Shown: positions 35,013-48,175, numbered from the stretch's first letter. The stretch: DNA of 64,000 bases from Tetraselmis striata (GCA_006384855.1 VCJN01000322.1:1-64000); one strand, 5' to 3'. Notes: generated from the sequence alone by a model not told the origin. Program-made: numbers and translations.

Positions 35013-35945
35013 CAAACGCCTCCCACTGCGACCACAGCAAACGTTGATGCAACACGGTTAGGGCGAGGGCAACGAACCCTCTCAAAATACCGGCGCATGA
35101 GCGGCGCCATCCCCATATCGGACCAATAGAGTGGGTACTTACGAAAAATCACAACGTGTAACGACCGTTGATGCCACGACGCCATGCTGCGAGGACACGC
35201 GGACCGGGTTGAAGTGTCTTGCAGAACAGCAAGTGGCCGTCCCGATGACACGGACGTCCTCGTCCGTCCGCGCCGATTTGTTACGGTAGGCATAGTTGTC
35301 ATCGTTAACAACCGTGACGCGCAAAGGCCATGGTGCCGAGCGCGTCCACCTCACCTAACCTCAAGAGGTGACTACTGAGAGAGTGTGCTCCCCTGCGGGA
35401 GCCCACGAAGGCCCGTACTGCGACTCGGGTTCGGGTAGTGTCGAGGTTTAACCCCCCCCCCCCCCCCCCCCCAACTCAAACCCCTCAGGTCCAATTCCTT
35501 ACCGTGCGCATCGCCACCTGAAACCGTCCACGCCGCAACGTCAAGACAAAAACGGAGAACGACTGCGGGCGCACGGGTCGGGAAAACCACACTACTGAGG
35601 GGTTGCTTTGTCTATCGGTGCCTGCTGATGTAACGCATGTGCGCGGCACGACAACTCACTACCGGGAAAAAAGAATATCGATGCGAACTTGATAAGCCTA
35701 TGCGACCCTCGCGTGCACAAGTACGCGAAGCCGCTGCGGAAGGCAGCGAGCTGAAAGATGGCAGACGATCTGTTGGTGGGTTTTTTAAATACCTACCCGG
35801 CCGTGAGCGCAGGGCTCGCGGGCGATGGGGCAACCCTTACTAAAACCCTGATGGTACCAGTAACTTAACATGTTGAAAGCACCAACGGAGCGTACGGGTC
35901 GCAATTGGACACTTGAATTGTTCGGAACCCCATAATCTAGTTTAG
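35013..35945 (+). repeat. 0.9-kb dispersed repeat, copy 1
   Basis: Direct repeat of about 47245-48175. The shared order is CGCCTCCCA(C/T)TGCGACCACA, GCGCATGAGCGGCGCCA, AACGACCGTTGATGCCACGACGCC, GGACACGCGGACCGGGTTG, GGACGTCCTC, GCGTCCACCTCACCTAAC, GTGTGCTCC, GGGAGCCCACGAAGG, a C run, CAATTCCTT(A/G)CCGTGCGCATCGC, GGGCGCAC and the right part also present at 33590-33815. Translations in several frames look alike but carry indels, so I take it as non-coding. Confidence 0.85.
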
Positions 35946-37515
35946 ATCATTAATACCGAGTACTACAAGATAATACCCACCGTAGTTCTGCCACAGTCCA
36001 TCGATTATCGCTCCGACGGGCGCGCGTGAAATATTTTTAGCGACTAGCTAGCGACTATCACCCACCGTCCCACGTCGGCGATAAGCGGTCGCCGGGCGTT
36101 TCTATCGTAATTCTACTCCACCTCTATACGCAGTGCCGCATTCCTGGCCGCCCATCCCGCTGCTGCCGACCGCGATACGTGCGTCCCGCGCAGCCAAGAA
36201 TATAGGTATAAAGGCCCCTCCCGCGTGCTTCCCTTTCTCTCATACTGGAATTCACCGTATCTACCGACTGTCTTCGCCCCGCTTGCCCCAAGCCACTGAC
36301 GTGCGCAAGCCTTTCACGCCTTTCTCCCAGCGACCCCACCAAGCGTTTCCTCGCCACCAATCTACTGCGCTGCCAAAAACATCTTCCGTTGCCGAACCCA
36401 GTCCTTCCCGCCTTGATACCGGGCATTGATATAAGCGAGCCTCCTTCCCCGAGCTTCCCGCTCATCCTATTTCTTTGCCTCTATATATATCTATAGATTG
36501 TAGTCGCCCCAACCGCGCCGCCTAACATCAGTCCGGCCGCCCATCCAGTGCCCATCATATCAGCCATCCCAACGGCCAATATAGGCGGTTCTCCGCCACC
36601 GGCACCGCCCTGCCGACCACATTCCCCGCTGCCGAACCCTGTCGTCCAGTCTTACATACATGTACTGACCCTCCGGTATGCTTACTTCTGCCTTCTCTCC
36701 TATGTATCAACTGTCGACGGCCCGAGCGCGCGGACCCTAGCGGACGACACACCAAGATTGCTAGGCTGCCTCCAAGAGACGCCGACACTTGTCAATGGTC
36801 AGCTTTTCCGAAACTTATTAAGGTATCGTCTTTCCAGCTATTCTTTTCTATATTGGGAGCGAGAGCCTGCCCTCATCACACATGCTATGATATACCCTAA
36901 TGACCCAGATATGTACGCCGGCACGCAAATGTGTCTATGCTGTTTCAGATCACTCATGAGCACTCTTCCATTGTTGTCTCTGAACTATATGGCATTGTTG
37001 TCGAATCAAAAGATCAACAACACGGCGGTTGTGGCATGGCGCAAGCTCAATCAGAAACTCGACCGTACCAACTTGCCTACAATAGTGGAGCTATACTCGT
37101 CACCGATATGGTGACCAAGCTGGACGCCAGCACTAGCATGCACGAGTTTGTGTCTGCGAAGCATAAACTCATTACATATAGCGAGAAAGGTCATGCTTTC
37201 AACACATTTTGCGCTGCCGGGGCGCAGCGTGATCAACCGGCGTGACGCAACTCATCCGACAAAACCCCCACTCGGCCAAACCCCAGACATGGACCATATC
37301 TAGATGTGGGCAGCATTGCAGGGCCAACGGATGTCGTTATGCGGGCCACGGGGATCGCTCAAGTGTTAAGGGTGAAAGTGGGTGGTCATCCATGTAGGTG
37401 CCCTTAGGTTTCGACAAGGGCAGTATATAGCACCCACCCTTGAGACTCGAAACTGGCTGCGACTAAGAGCACCCATACAACGGCGGCAGCAACGGCGGCG
37501 GCAGCAACGGCGGCG
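35946..37515. other. Unassigned region with two open frames (36548-37114 and 36931-37245, +)
   Basis: The frame at 36931-37245 has a protein-like composition (for example SSIVVSELYGIVVESKD and HEFVSAKHKLITYSEKGHAF). The overlapping one at 36548-37114 includes YWEREPALITHAMIYPND. I recognise neither. They could be a frameshifted gene or remnants of the gag region of the copia element that begins about 1.3 kb downstream. No start context or intron decides between these. Confidence 0.3.
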
Positions 37516-38499
<984 letters not shown>

Positions 38500-38500
<1 letters not shown>

Positions 38501-41500
38501 ATGCCGTGCCCCCGGCAGCCACCGCTCTATTGACCTTTATGAGAACATAAATGGACTCCAATGGCCCGCTGGGCTCAGAGAAGATATGCTTTGAGATCAT
38601 ATTCCAGACAGAGAATTCCAGCAACCCAGCGGGGCATGGCAAGCCTCTTGATCAGGGGCCAGCCAAGACATGAGCATTTTTGGCAGGCAGTGAGAAGCCG
38701 GGCAACAACGCAAGACACGGGGGCAGATCCGGTGGCAGCAAGCCACCACACACACGCATGTGTGACTTCTGCGGATCGGAGGAGCACAAATCACAAGCAT
38801 GCGGGACGTAAGAGCAGATGATGATGGCATACATTCGGACAAAGAAAAAGGCACTACTGCAAGTTAACTTTGGTGGTCATGCCTGAACAAAGACAACTTT
38901 CATGGCTCACCGTATACCGAAGAGGCACAACCGGAGCAAGAACTACCAGAGACAGAAGAGGAACCGGCTTACCGGCTAATGGGGACACCGCCGAGTTGGA
39001 TGAGGAGGTGCACTCCCCGCCTACTCTAATCCCAACTGTGACTGCATTTGTGGCCGAATGATAGCAATACATACCAGTGTACCTCATTATTGTAACATCC
39101 GCGAGCACTGGATGTTGTAGATGCGGGATGCAGCTGGGTATTGATCGCTTACTCCAAGGATTTTGTCAAGGGGGGGGGGGGGGTCGATTCATTTGCCTCC
39201 ATCAAATCAGTCGTCGGGGGAGTGCAGGCCGCAGTAGCCGGCAACGGCAAGGTGGACATTACCATCAAAGTACTCGAGGGGGATCTGGTTGCCTTACTCT
39301 AGGCACATCAGGCCAAAGTCAGTAGACAGCGGACCACAAGGTGCCGGCATTATGCACACCGTGCCTGCGATCGGTGTTTTCCATGACATGCACAACCACG
39401 CAGTCCGCAGTGTCGACGGCATGAGTGGCCCACCGCCACCCTCATCGTAGGCACCATGGGATCCGCAAACGGCATGGACGGCGCGGCGGGGGTCGCGCGC
39501 TTCAACTTTCCGATTTGCGCTGTGGGAACAAGTAGACTACTCAGTCAATCATGGTTGCAGTAGCATGGGCAGTGCGGTTTCACGTTTAATGCCGGCGCTA
39601 TCCGGGGTAGGATGGACACTGGTGCGGGCTTGATTGTACTATTGAAGTCTCTCAACGGACTTTACATGCTGGACGATGGACACGCCTGTCTATCCAAGAC
39701 CCATGACAATGTAGCCATGCTGACAAGCCCATCCGAGCTGGACAACGCCAGGCTGTGGCACAAGCGCCAGGTCTTCTGCACACGGCAGGGCGGATTCAAG
39801 CAGAAAACTCTCATGGCGTAGAGAATGTGCTTGCAGAGTTTCCCCAGATGCTGTCATCAACCTGCGAATCATGTCACATGAATAAGATCCAGGCCGCGAA
39901 ATAGAACAAGCAACCAGCACGCAAACCCGATGGGGCATGCGAACAAGTATCCGTGGATGGGGTTGGACCCTTCCCGGTACCATCAGCAGGGGGTTTCCGA
40001 TGCCGCATTGGGGCGATTTGTCACTATAGTGGATTCCAATGGCTGCGATTCATGAAGCACACAAGTGACAGTACCTACGCCATGCGTTCCATCAGGGAGG
40101 GGGTGAGACATTTCTTCTTCCGTTAATGGTCCTCCATCAGGGAGGCGATTTTCCCAGGAGTCCAATTTCACCGAGACACAATATTTGCGGTAGACGATGG
40201 AGATGGATGACTTAATCGGGCGTTTCGGAGGCAAGGTAGATTGAATTGCGTCTTACCACCATCATCAACATGGAAAGGTGAAACGACCCTGGGGCACACC
40301 GAGGGACTCAGCATGCACCATGATGTATAAACTGCCGGTGCCAAATCGCATGTGGACCACCAGCATGCACACTGCCAGCTAGACCATCAAATGCCGGCGG
40401 TGCTTACCTACCAATGGTCATGATGTAGGGGGTATTCCCGTCATACCATAACCCTGCATAATAATTTTGCATTTTTCCCTGCAAAAATGCATGCATTGCC
40501 AAACTGCCTGCTCAGCCCCTGCATGAGATCGAGGATACAGATGTCGATATGGTTGAGCATTGCGCTCCCGCGGCACTGAACCCCTCCGGCTCGCAACCTG
40601 AGCATGAAGCTCATGGGTGCTCATTTTTCTACATTTTTTTTCATAGGCTGAGGGATGCATCGCCGGCCACTCAGCTGGTGACCTCGTGGCATCTCTATCC
40701 GCTAAGAACATCGAAATGCCCAAAACACTCAAGCATGCACTTGCCGACCTAGAGCATGCAGAGGGATGGAATGGCTTCATCCACGTGGAATATGATTATC
40801 TGACCGTCATTTGCACCTTGCATTTGGTTCCATGGCCGAACGGAGCAAACGTCATCGCCTTCATGTGGGTATTCAATTTCAAGGCTGACAGAAACGGGGG
40901 ATTGGAAAATGCAAGGCTAGACTGGTGTCATATGGCAACAGACAGGGCGTGAATTTTCAGAGGTGTTCTCATCGGTGATCAGAATTTCCAGTCTTCGTGC
41001 ATTTTTCATCCTTGTGGCTGCCAACTGCATGTATCTGCTGAGACATCCTATCACAGTGCAAATACACTTGCAAGGAAGAAGGTGTACATGCGTCAGCCCG
41101 ATGGTTTCAACGATGATACTGGCAGAGTATGGCAGCTTGTCATGACAAATGTCGGTACGGTCTCCGGCAGTCTGGCAAACATTGGAATGGCATGTTCCTA
41201 TGATGGTTGAAGGACAATGTATGGGTCCAATCCAAAGCAGAGCCATGCTGCTTCACGTATAGTGCGGGCGGCGTCTGTGGATCATGGATCCACGGGCCTG
41301 TATGTGGACCACATGCCCCTGGCTGGCGGCTGTGAGACGTGGCTGGCGGATGCGTTTGAGCATGCCCACATCAAACAACGGTTCAAAATCAAACGGCAAC
41401 CGCAACTGTGGATTCTGGGCATGGGGGTGGACTTCAACGAAGAATTAGGCAAAATCGCTCTGTCACAGCCAGCCTAGGTCACCAGAAACCCTGTTTAGGT

Positions 41501-42690
41501 TTCGCGCCCCGGGGCTTGGCTCGCCGAGTACAGCAACCCTATGTTATCCGAACCCATAGCAACCAAACTATGGTTTGCCGATGAATTTTGAAGTGTAGTG
41601 TATGTACGGGCGGTACGAGCACATGTAGTATGTCAGTAGTATGCTGGGCGCACAGTAGTAGTCGCTATATGCTGCTTTTTTGCCCTCGGGACAGGGCTGG
41701 CAAAATTGAAACCCAAAATCCCTCGCAGGAGCGTCTCTACGACGGCCGTTAGGCAGCGATCCAGTTACGGACAGCCATGGCTAGGCGACGCTCCGTTCTA
41801 GTCAACAAGCAAATTGCCAAAGCATTCTGCAAGACTAATTGGAGGCCAGTGACGGAATGCAACGCATCAGCAATTCCCGTGGACACAAAATACACCAGCC
41901 CTCTGCCGACGTCAGCCCACCCTTGGCGGAGTGAGACACAATGACAAAGCTGTATACAAGCAGATGCTCGGATCGTTGTTGTATGTGGCCACCTGCACAA
42001 GACCAGACATCAGCACGGTACTCAGCATAACGGGCACCGTACGGGCGAGACCAACACAGAAGCACATGACAGCCCGCAAACGAGTGCTGAGGTACCTCAA
42101 AGGCACGATGGACCATGGACTCACATAGCGCGGAGCGTCCGCTGAGAATCTACGGCTGATAGGGCTAGTGACCCAGTCAAACGCATGTCCCGGTTCGCAT
42201 TTGTGTACTCTCTGGGTGACTAGGGGCATGCAACAAGAAAGCGACTCTGCAACTATGCATTGGTCTGTCCACCCGCGCGGCTGAGTATGTGGCTCCCTGC
42301 ATGGCTCTTAGGGACGGCATTTACCTGCGGCTGATAGTGCAAGAGCTGCCGGGCCGCCGCAGAGAGGAGCCCATCATGGAACTGGAAGACAGCCAGCCAG
42401 CCATTGGTTTTGTCCATAATAACATCATCAGTGACCGGACGAAACACATCGATGTCAATTACCACTTGCTCTATAATCGTGTGCAGGGGGTCACCGTGAA
42501 AGTGCATTACCCACTGGCAATGACGTGGCTGGCATGCTGACGAAACCGCTGTCAGCACTGGCCCTAGCCAAGCATGCCAGGTCCGCCACAGGGCAGGAAC
42601 AGGAGCTGAGGCAGCGTCTGATGAATAGACCATGTCTCCTATTGCAGCATTGGGGAGGTGGTGCTGATGGTAGACTGGCAATGCCGCTAT
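38500..42690 (+). mobile_element. Decayed Ty1/copia retrotransposon
   Basis: Pieces occur in copia order on the plus strand. A gag zinc knuckle, CDFCGSEEHKSQAC, lies at 38761-38802. A protease-like segment GNGKVDITIKVLEGDL lies near 39240-39290. Integrase parts are LWHK near 39755, VDGVGPFPVPSAGGF and SGFQWLRFMKH (39950-40060). Reverse transcriptase runs from WNGFIHVEY through VIAFMWVFNFKADRNG (40770-40920), LYVDHM (41298-41315), QLWILGMGVDF and YKQMLGSLLYVATCTRPDIS (41950-42020). RNase H has STRAAEYVAPCMA and TKHIDVNYHLLYN (42270-42480). The second Asp of the YVDD active site is His, and frameshifts and stops are frequent. A separate repeat interrupts it at about 41500-41870. No LTRs or primer-binding site were found. 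Confidence 0.85.
41676..41852 (+). repeat. CCGGGACA-family element nested in the copia element
   Basis: Homologous to 8536-8714: T run, CTCGGGACAGGGCTGGCA, GCGTCTCTACGACGGCCGTTAGGCAGCGATC, GGCGACGCTCCGTT, CAAGCAAATTG and GGCCAGTGA. It separates the reverse transcriptase segment ending LSQPA from the following SPLPTSAHPW, so it entered after the copia element did. Confidence 0.75.
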
Positions 42691-43279
42691 AGTATTTCTG
42701 ACTAGATTAAAGTAGACATACTACATATGAGCGCCTCAGCAGCGTGCTGCGCGCGCCCAGAGCTCGGAGCTTGGGGCTCGGAGCGCAACAGGCCGCGCGT
42801 AAGAGCTGGAGCAGGATTGGCTACCAGCCGCTCAGCTCCTCGGAGCTTGGAACTACTTTTCTGTTTCCAGCAACTCGCCCTCCGCCCCAAATTAGACTCC
42901 GCGCTCTAAACTGGGTGCTGGGCCCAGAGACAACTGAGAAACCCCGCCCCCCCCCAGATTCTTCACCATCCCCAACCCCCCTCCCAGGCTCCCATGCTGC
43001 AGGCCGGGGCTTTCTGGTGTGCGATGCTGGCCATGTCGCACTGTTGCCTGGCATCCCCAATGAGGGCTCTGCCTTGCAAGCTCCCGGCGCAGTCACGAGA
43101 CGCACGGTGTTGTCCGGCCAAACTCAGAGGCGAGGCAAAGCTGCGGCTAAATCACGCGGTGTTAAAACCGCCCAGCCAGGACAGACACATGACGCGACTT
43201 TCTTTCGCAATCTTCCTCACCAGTCCGTCCCGCTGCATGCACATGCTGCGCCTTGTCACCCCCGCGGGCCGCCGCCGCT
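42691..43279. other. 3' flank of the LipB gene
   Basis: GC-rich and pyrimidine-rich. It presumably holds the 3' untranslated region of the minus-strand LipB gene. No TGTAA was found close to its stop, and no other gene is seen. Confidence 0.4.
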
Positions 43280-44262
43280 CTAAGGTTGATCAGATGCCGC
43301 CACTGTCACTTCAGAGTACCCAAACTCGCGCGCAAAGGACTGCGCAAGCTGCTCCGCCACCAGGCCCTCCAGCTGCAGCGGGCGGCCCGTCTCGCGCTCC
43401 AGTGACGTCACCTCCTGGTCAGGGCAGCGCGGGCGTGCGGCCTCAGCAGCCGGCCTGGCAACCCCGGACGCGCCCCCCACCCCATGCCCCGCTGTGGCCA
43501 GCAAGCAGCGCTGCGGTGAGCGCAAGCCTTTCGGCAGCAGCAGCAAACCTTGTCGGGCAGCCCGCAGGGGACGATGTTCTTGAAGAAGGACAGGTCGGTG
43601 CTGACGTTGAGCGCTAGGCCATGGGTGCTGCAAGCCCCGGGTGGGATCGCGGAGGGCGGAAGAGAGCGGCCCGGCGGGGATGGGGGGGGGAGGGGGGGGG
43701 GGGGGTAAGGGAGGCCGTCAGCCAGGAGGAACGTCAACGAGAACCCATGAGCGTGACCGGGGGCACTGTGGACCGGAGCGGGCAGCTGCACTGCACCTTA
43801 TTCCATGCGATATCTTCACGCCCAGCGCCGCCAGCTTGCGCTCCCCGACCCACACGCCGGTCCTGCCCGGCACCTGCCCCTGCGGCCCGCACAGGGGAGC
43901 GGCCCCAGAGCTGAACTACGCATGTGTGGCGGCACCTGTGGACAGGGCGTGGGCTGCACGGATGGGATGCCGGGGCGGAAGCCTTCGGGTGGCTGGTAGG
44001 GCATCGCACCCTCGCCCGCACGCCATGCAGCGCCGCGGTGCTCACCACCGACCGCTCCAGCCCCTCCACCCACGCCCGGGCTCCCACCCCCAGCTGCCGG
44101 ATGTTCACGATGGGGTATGCCACCAGCTGCCCTGGCCCGTGGAAGGTCACTTCCCCGCCCCGCGGTGCGGTCTCCACGTCTACTCCGGCTGCCTTTAGCG
44201 CCTGCGGGTCACGCAGTCCACTTCAGCGCCAGCGGCTTGGGGAGACCATGCGGTGGCAGAGG

Positions 44263-44294
<32 letters not shown>

Positions 44295-44440
44295 GAGCAG
44301 AGCAGAGATGGGTCCATGCATCTCTCCATCGCTGAGCGGCGCTACCTCTATGCTCTCAATGAAATCCGCAGCCGAGCCGCGCTTGCCCAGAGTGTACACG
44401 GGGTGGTGCTGTGGCCAACAGAGGCGGTGGTGGTGGTGGT

Positions 44441-44472
<32 letters not shown>

Positions 44473-44674
44473 TGGGGGGTCAGGCCACTGTTGGCGTGCC
44501 ATACATGCTCAAGGCAGAGCGGTCCGCCACAGCACAAGGCGGCACCTGCAGTAGCAGCAGCTGATCGCCCAGCTCCCCTGCTCGCCGGGCTGCTGCAAGC
44601 GTCTCCTGCAGCGCCAACCCCTCCCGGTATCGCAGCAGCTTGGCGGCGAGGTGGTGTACCGTCAGCGTCCGCAT
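43280..44674 (-). CDS. LIP2: Lipoyl(octanoyl) transferase, plant LIP2-like
   Basis: This enzyme moves octanoyl from acyl carrier protein to lipoyl domains, the first step of protein lipoylation. Six exons (44674-44546, 44408-44346, 44201-44010, 43879-43797, 43627-43549, 43414-43280) give 226 residues. Visible landmarks: HHPVYTLGKRG after exon 1, RGGEVTFHGPGQLVAYPI (78 onward), GVWVGERK with the catalytic Lys143, THGLALNVSTDLSFF, and VPCGLPDKEVTSL with the catalytic Cys177. The wording SHGISTHGLALNV and PCGxxDKEVTSLxRET matches plant mitochondrial LIP2 better than plastid LIP2p or bacterial LipB. The N-terminus begins almost directly at the domain, so a cleavable mitochondrial presequence is not obvious. 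Intron 2 carries a GA microsatellite and intron 1 a G/C homopolymer. No damage seen. The mitochondrial assignment is inferred. Confidence 0.93.
44261..44310. repeat. GA microsatellite in LipB intron 2
   Basis: GA dinucleotide run followed by several AGAGC units, on the plus strand (antisense to LipB). Confidence 0.9.
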
Positions 44675-45306
44675 GCCCGCCCCGGGTTGCTAGTGCGCTG
44701 GCGCACTCTTCCCTTCCCTGCTGCCCGCGTAGCCCAGGGCCAGCCCAGTGCATCGCCCACGTAGCTTCGTCTGCTGGTTGCGGCCTGCCTATCCAGAGGC
44801 GGCGCCGTCCGGGAGGGGGCCTTGAAGCGCGGAGTTATTGCGATGTTGAAGGACGGCTGGGGCAGGGGGGGGGGGGGGGGGGGCGCGGGACTCAGGCGCT
44901 ACTCAGGCGCGACAGCCCTCAGCTCACTCAGCAAGCAACATCGCCTCTCAGCCTTGTTGCTGGTGGGGCGCGATTCGTAACTACGCGCTGATCAGCTCTT
45001 CCGATGTATTGTGTGCCAAGGCACCGTCGTGGCATGCCGCCCTACCGGCGCTCCACATCGTCAAAGTTGTTGGGTTGGTTGCGCGGGGCGGACATCAGTG
45101 GCGCGCCAGCGCGCGAGGCCGGTGGAGACCCCCCCCCCCCCCCCCCCCCGTTCCATACAAGATGAATCGAGTAAGGAGCAATTAAGGATTTATTACATAC
45201 ACGGTTATTGTGAATCAAATATTTCCCTTCCTCCCAGAATGGCATACCGGAATGCACGCACATTATTATTACCAGCAGGACGTGTACCTGGTAGCGACTG
45301 CAGTGA
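44675..45306. other. 5' flank of the LipB gene; nothing further recognised
   Basis: Presumed promoter region of the minus-strand LipB gene, with a G run at 44866-44883 and a C run at 45130-45149. No gene or named motif. Confidence 0.4.
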
Positions 45307-45335
45307 AAATACACTACGCTTCAAAATAAATGGCA
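45307..45335 (+). repeat. Terminus copy of the ACACTACGCTTCAAAAT repeat family
   Basis: ACACTACGCTTCAAAATAAATGG here matches the inner ends of the inverted arms at 46126 (minus) and 46786 (plus), and a diverged copy near 41586-41606 (minus). A fixed end in several places suggests the terminus of a transposable element. Confidence 0.6.
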
Positions 45336-45697
45336 AACCCTACTTTGGGTAGGGTCTGTGCTCACGCGCAATCGCGTGGCGCCAATCCTAATATAGGGGT
45401 ATGTTGGGTAGGAGTGCTGACTTCATGAGTGACCACCTCAGGCATAGCAGAGATACCAGGATGGGCGGCACCCGGTATCAGAACAGCAATGCAGGCATAT
45501 TTTAGATTGAATTGATTTGGCCGCGTACATTGAGGTGTATGTAGATGTAAAAACGAGGCACGAATTTCGCACATCTCGAGTTTACATATATAAGCACAAA
45601 TATTCAGGAAAATATTCCTACGCGCAGCACATGAGGAGTCTTTGGCATGGCTCTATAGCAATATACTGCCCATAGATGTGCTCGCATGGTACCGCAA

Positions 45698-46127
45698 GTG
45701 ATCCCGCATCGCGCCTTCCAACCGCTCATAATGCCCACGTACATCAGCGTTACACAAGTGCTACACCTATCACGAAGCACGGACTCGTGTAGGCGGCGAA
45801 TTGTTTTGTAATAAGCACGCGCATCTTTTGGCATCCGCTTCATACGGTAGTGCGCTACTAGCTCTACACGGTGGGGCAAGCACGTATCCGACTGTTACAT
45901 GAGCATCGAAAAAGCCCGTAAGTCCGAGTTCGGCATAGATCGATTATATTTTCGTGATAATTCTACGATTCGAGCATTAGTTTTCGCACCCCGAACTAAT
46001 TCTAAACACCGGCAGGTCACTCCGCGTCCCCAGCTCGGAGGGTCTTCGTAATGCGTTGATACTCGGAAAATGCTCCCCAACTATCCCTGGAGGACAGTTC
46101 GCACCATTAATTTTGAAGCGTAGTGTT
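45698..46127 (-). repeat. Large inverted repeat, left arm
   Basis: Reverse complement of 46786-47228 with scattered substitutions and a few indels. Shared blocks include AACGCATTACGAA, CCTGCCGGTGTTTAGAATTAGTTCGGGGTGCGAAAACTAAT, CTTGCCCCACCGTGTAG and GGTTGGAAGGCGCGATGCGGGATCAC. A reading frame is shared but most differences change amino acids, so it is probably not a gene. Confidence 0.9.
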
Positions 46128-46223
46128 CTTCTACTGTGAAACTGCCCCCCCCCCCCCCCCCCCCCCCCCTCGCTCTAGAAGAGGACAAGAAGTGTGTTGT
46201 TCATAGAGGAGGAATGAAGTGAA

Positions 46224-46256
46224 TGTAAACTACTACAATCTATGTAGTAGTTTACA
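46224..46256. repeat. Perfect 14-bp hairpin with 5-base loop
   Basis: TGTAAACTACTACA at 46224-46237 and TGTAGTAGTTTACA at 46243-46256 are perfect reverse complements. It lies between the large inverted arms. No T tract follows, so it is not a terminator of the bacterial kind. Confidence 0.85.
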
Positions 46257-46519
46257 TAGCGATTGCAGCTTAAAGCCCCGCCTCGAAAGGCTTGCCCTCG
46301 TTTCAACACGCATTCGAGTCTGGTTCACCGAAAAGCGCCATTATATGGCTAGGAAGGTTCAGCGAAAGGGGAGGGAATGTCTGAAAGCAATTCAAAAGAT
46401 CCGATCATGTCACATACACGCGGGCAACCGCAAATATAGCCATACAGCCGGTACACGGGCAGCCGAGTACTGGTGTACCGCGCTATACTAGTATCGATAC
46501 CGGGCAGCCATGGACGGCT

Positions 46520-46595
46520 GAGTCGATTCTCCGGGTGATAGGGAGTTTCGGACCAGTGACCTCCTGGCTCCGACGCTCCGAGAAACTAGTGGAAG
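46520..46595 (-). repeat. tRNA-like SINE fragment
   Basis: The minus strand reads GTTTCTCGGAGCG, then AGGAGGTCACTGGTCCGAAACTCCC, the same A-box-like and B-box-like pair seen in the 14.6-15.9 kb array but diverged. It does not fold as a complete tRNA. Confidence 0.4.
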
Positions 46596-46619
46596 CAATT
46601 CAAGAGATCCGATTTTAAT

Positions 46620-46700
46620 TATCACATCAGGGCTTTCACAAATGCGCACTATACAAACAGAACTAACAGCAACTATGAAAGGTTGCCAGCAAAATAAGAG
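46620..46700 (-). mobile_element. Very short LINE 3'-end copy
   Basis: ACATCAGGGCTTT, TGCGCACTA, AACAGAACT and AGCAACTATGAAAGGTTGCCAGCAAAA match the 3' terminus of the LINE family at 49735 and 32306. A strongly 5'-truncated insertion. Confidence 0.65.
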
Positions 46701-46785
46701 AGATCATGTCACATATACGCGGGCAACCGCATATATAGCGATACAGCCGGTACACGGGCAGCCGAGTACTGGTACACCGCGCGAT

Positions 46786-47228
46786 ACACTACGCTTCAAA
46801 ATTAATGGTAAGCGAACTGTCCTCCAGAGCTAGTTGGTGAGCATTTTTCGAGTATCAACGCATTACGAAAACCCTCCGAGCTGGGGACGCGGGGTGACCT
46901 GCCGGTGTTTAGAATTAGTTCGGGGTGCGAAAACTAATACTCGAATCGTAGACTTGTCACGGAAACATAATCGATCTATGCCGAACTCGGACTTACGGGA
47001 TTTTTAGATGCTCTTACGGCGCGCGCCGTAAGAGTTGGATACGTGCTTGCCCCACCGTGTAGGGCTAGTAGCGCGCTACCGTATGAAGCGGCTGCCAAAA
47101 GGTGCGCATGCTCATTACAAAACAATTCGCCGCCTACACGAGCATGTGCCTCGTGATAGGTGCAACACCTGTGTAACGATGATGTACGTGGGCATTATGA
47201 GCGGTTGGAAGGCGCGATGCGGGATCAC
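46786..47228 (+). repeat. Large inverted repeat, right arm
   Basis: Counterpart of 45698-46127. Its inner end starts ACACTACGCTTCAAAATTAATGG. About 660 bases separate the arms. They contain a C run, a short hairpin, two direct copies of an 85-bp block (46401-46488 and 46701-46787) and a LINE 3'-end fragment. Confidence 0.9.
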
Positions 47229-47244
47229 GAGTTGCATAAACGCC

Positions 47245-48175
47245 TCCCATTGCGACCACATCGAGCGTTGCTGAAGCATGATTGGGGCGAGGGCAACGAG
47301 CCCTCTCAAAACACCGGCGCATGAGCGGCGCCACCCCCGTAACGGACCAATTATGCGACAAGTTTCGGAAAACCACAGCATGTAACGACCGTTGATGCCA
47401 CGACGCCCTGCGGCGAGGACACGCGGACCGGGTTGTAGTGTCTTGCGGGACAACACATGATCGCCCCGACGACACGGACGTCCTCCTCCGCCGTCCGCGC
47501 CGATTAGTTGCGGTAGGCGTAGTTGTCGTCGTGACAACCGTGACGAGCAGCCGCCATGGTGCCGAGCGTGTCCACCTCACCTAACATCAAGAGTTGACTA
47601 CTGCGAGAGTGTGCTCCACTGCGGGAGCCCACGAAGGCTTGTACTGCGACTCGACTTCGGGTGTTGACGTTTACAACCCCCCCCCCCCCCCCCCTCCAAC
47701 GGGAACCCCCCAGCTCCAATTCCTTGCCGTGCGCATCGCTATCCAAAAGCTTCTCAGCATCAAAGCCAAGGCAAAACGGGAAACGACCTCGGGCGCACTA
47801 CGAGTAGGGAAAATCACATTTCTGAGGGGGTTGTCTGTCGCTGCCTTGCTTATGTTGTAACGCATGTGCGCAGCGAATAAGACTCACTCCCGGATGGATG
47901 AACCTCGGTAAGCGAACTTGTTCAGCCTCAGTGACCCTCGCGCGCACAAGTACGCGAAGCCGCTGCCGCAGATGGTACCGGATGATGGCGGACGAGCTTC
48001 TGGTGGCTGTCCTAAGTAGCTCCCCGGCCGGGAGCGCAGGGCTCGCGAGCGATGGGGCAGCCCGTACCAAAACCCGATGGTACCGGTTACTTAACCGGTT
48101 GAAACCACTAATAGACCGTACGGGTCGCACTAGGACAGTTTTAATCCGTTAGGAAACCCCATAAACACGTTTAGA
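47245..48175 (+). repeat. 0.9-kb dispersed repeat, copy 2
   Basis: Direct repeat of 35013-35945; see that entry for shared blocks. It begins about 15 bases right of the large inverted arm. Confidence 0.85.

Noticed and set aside
46224..46256. Perfect hairpin as a transcription terminator
   Set aside because: No T tract follows, and the surroundings are eukaryotic repeat DNA.
45604..47274. Shared 60-residue frame in the inverted arms as a gene
   Set aside because: Most differences between the two copies change amino acids, so there is no sign of selection on the protein.
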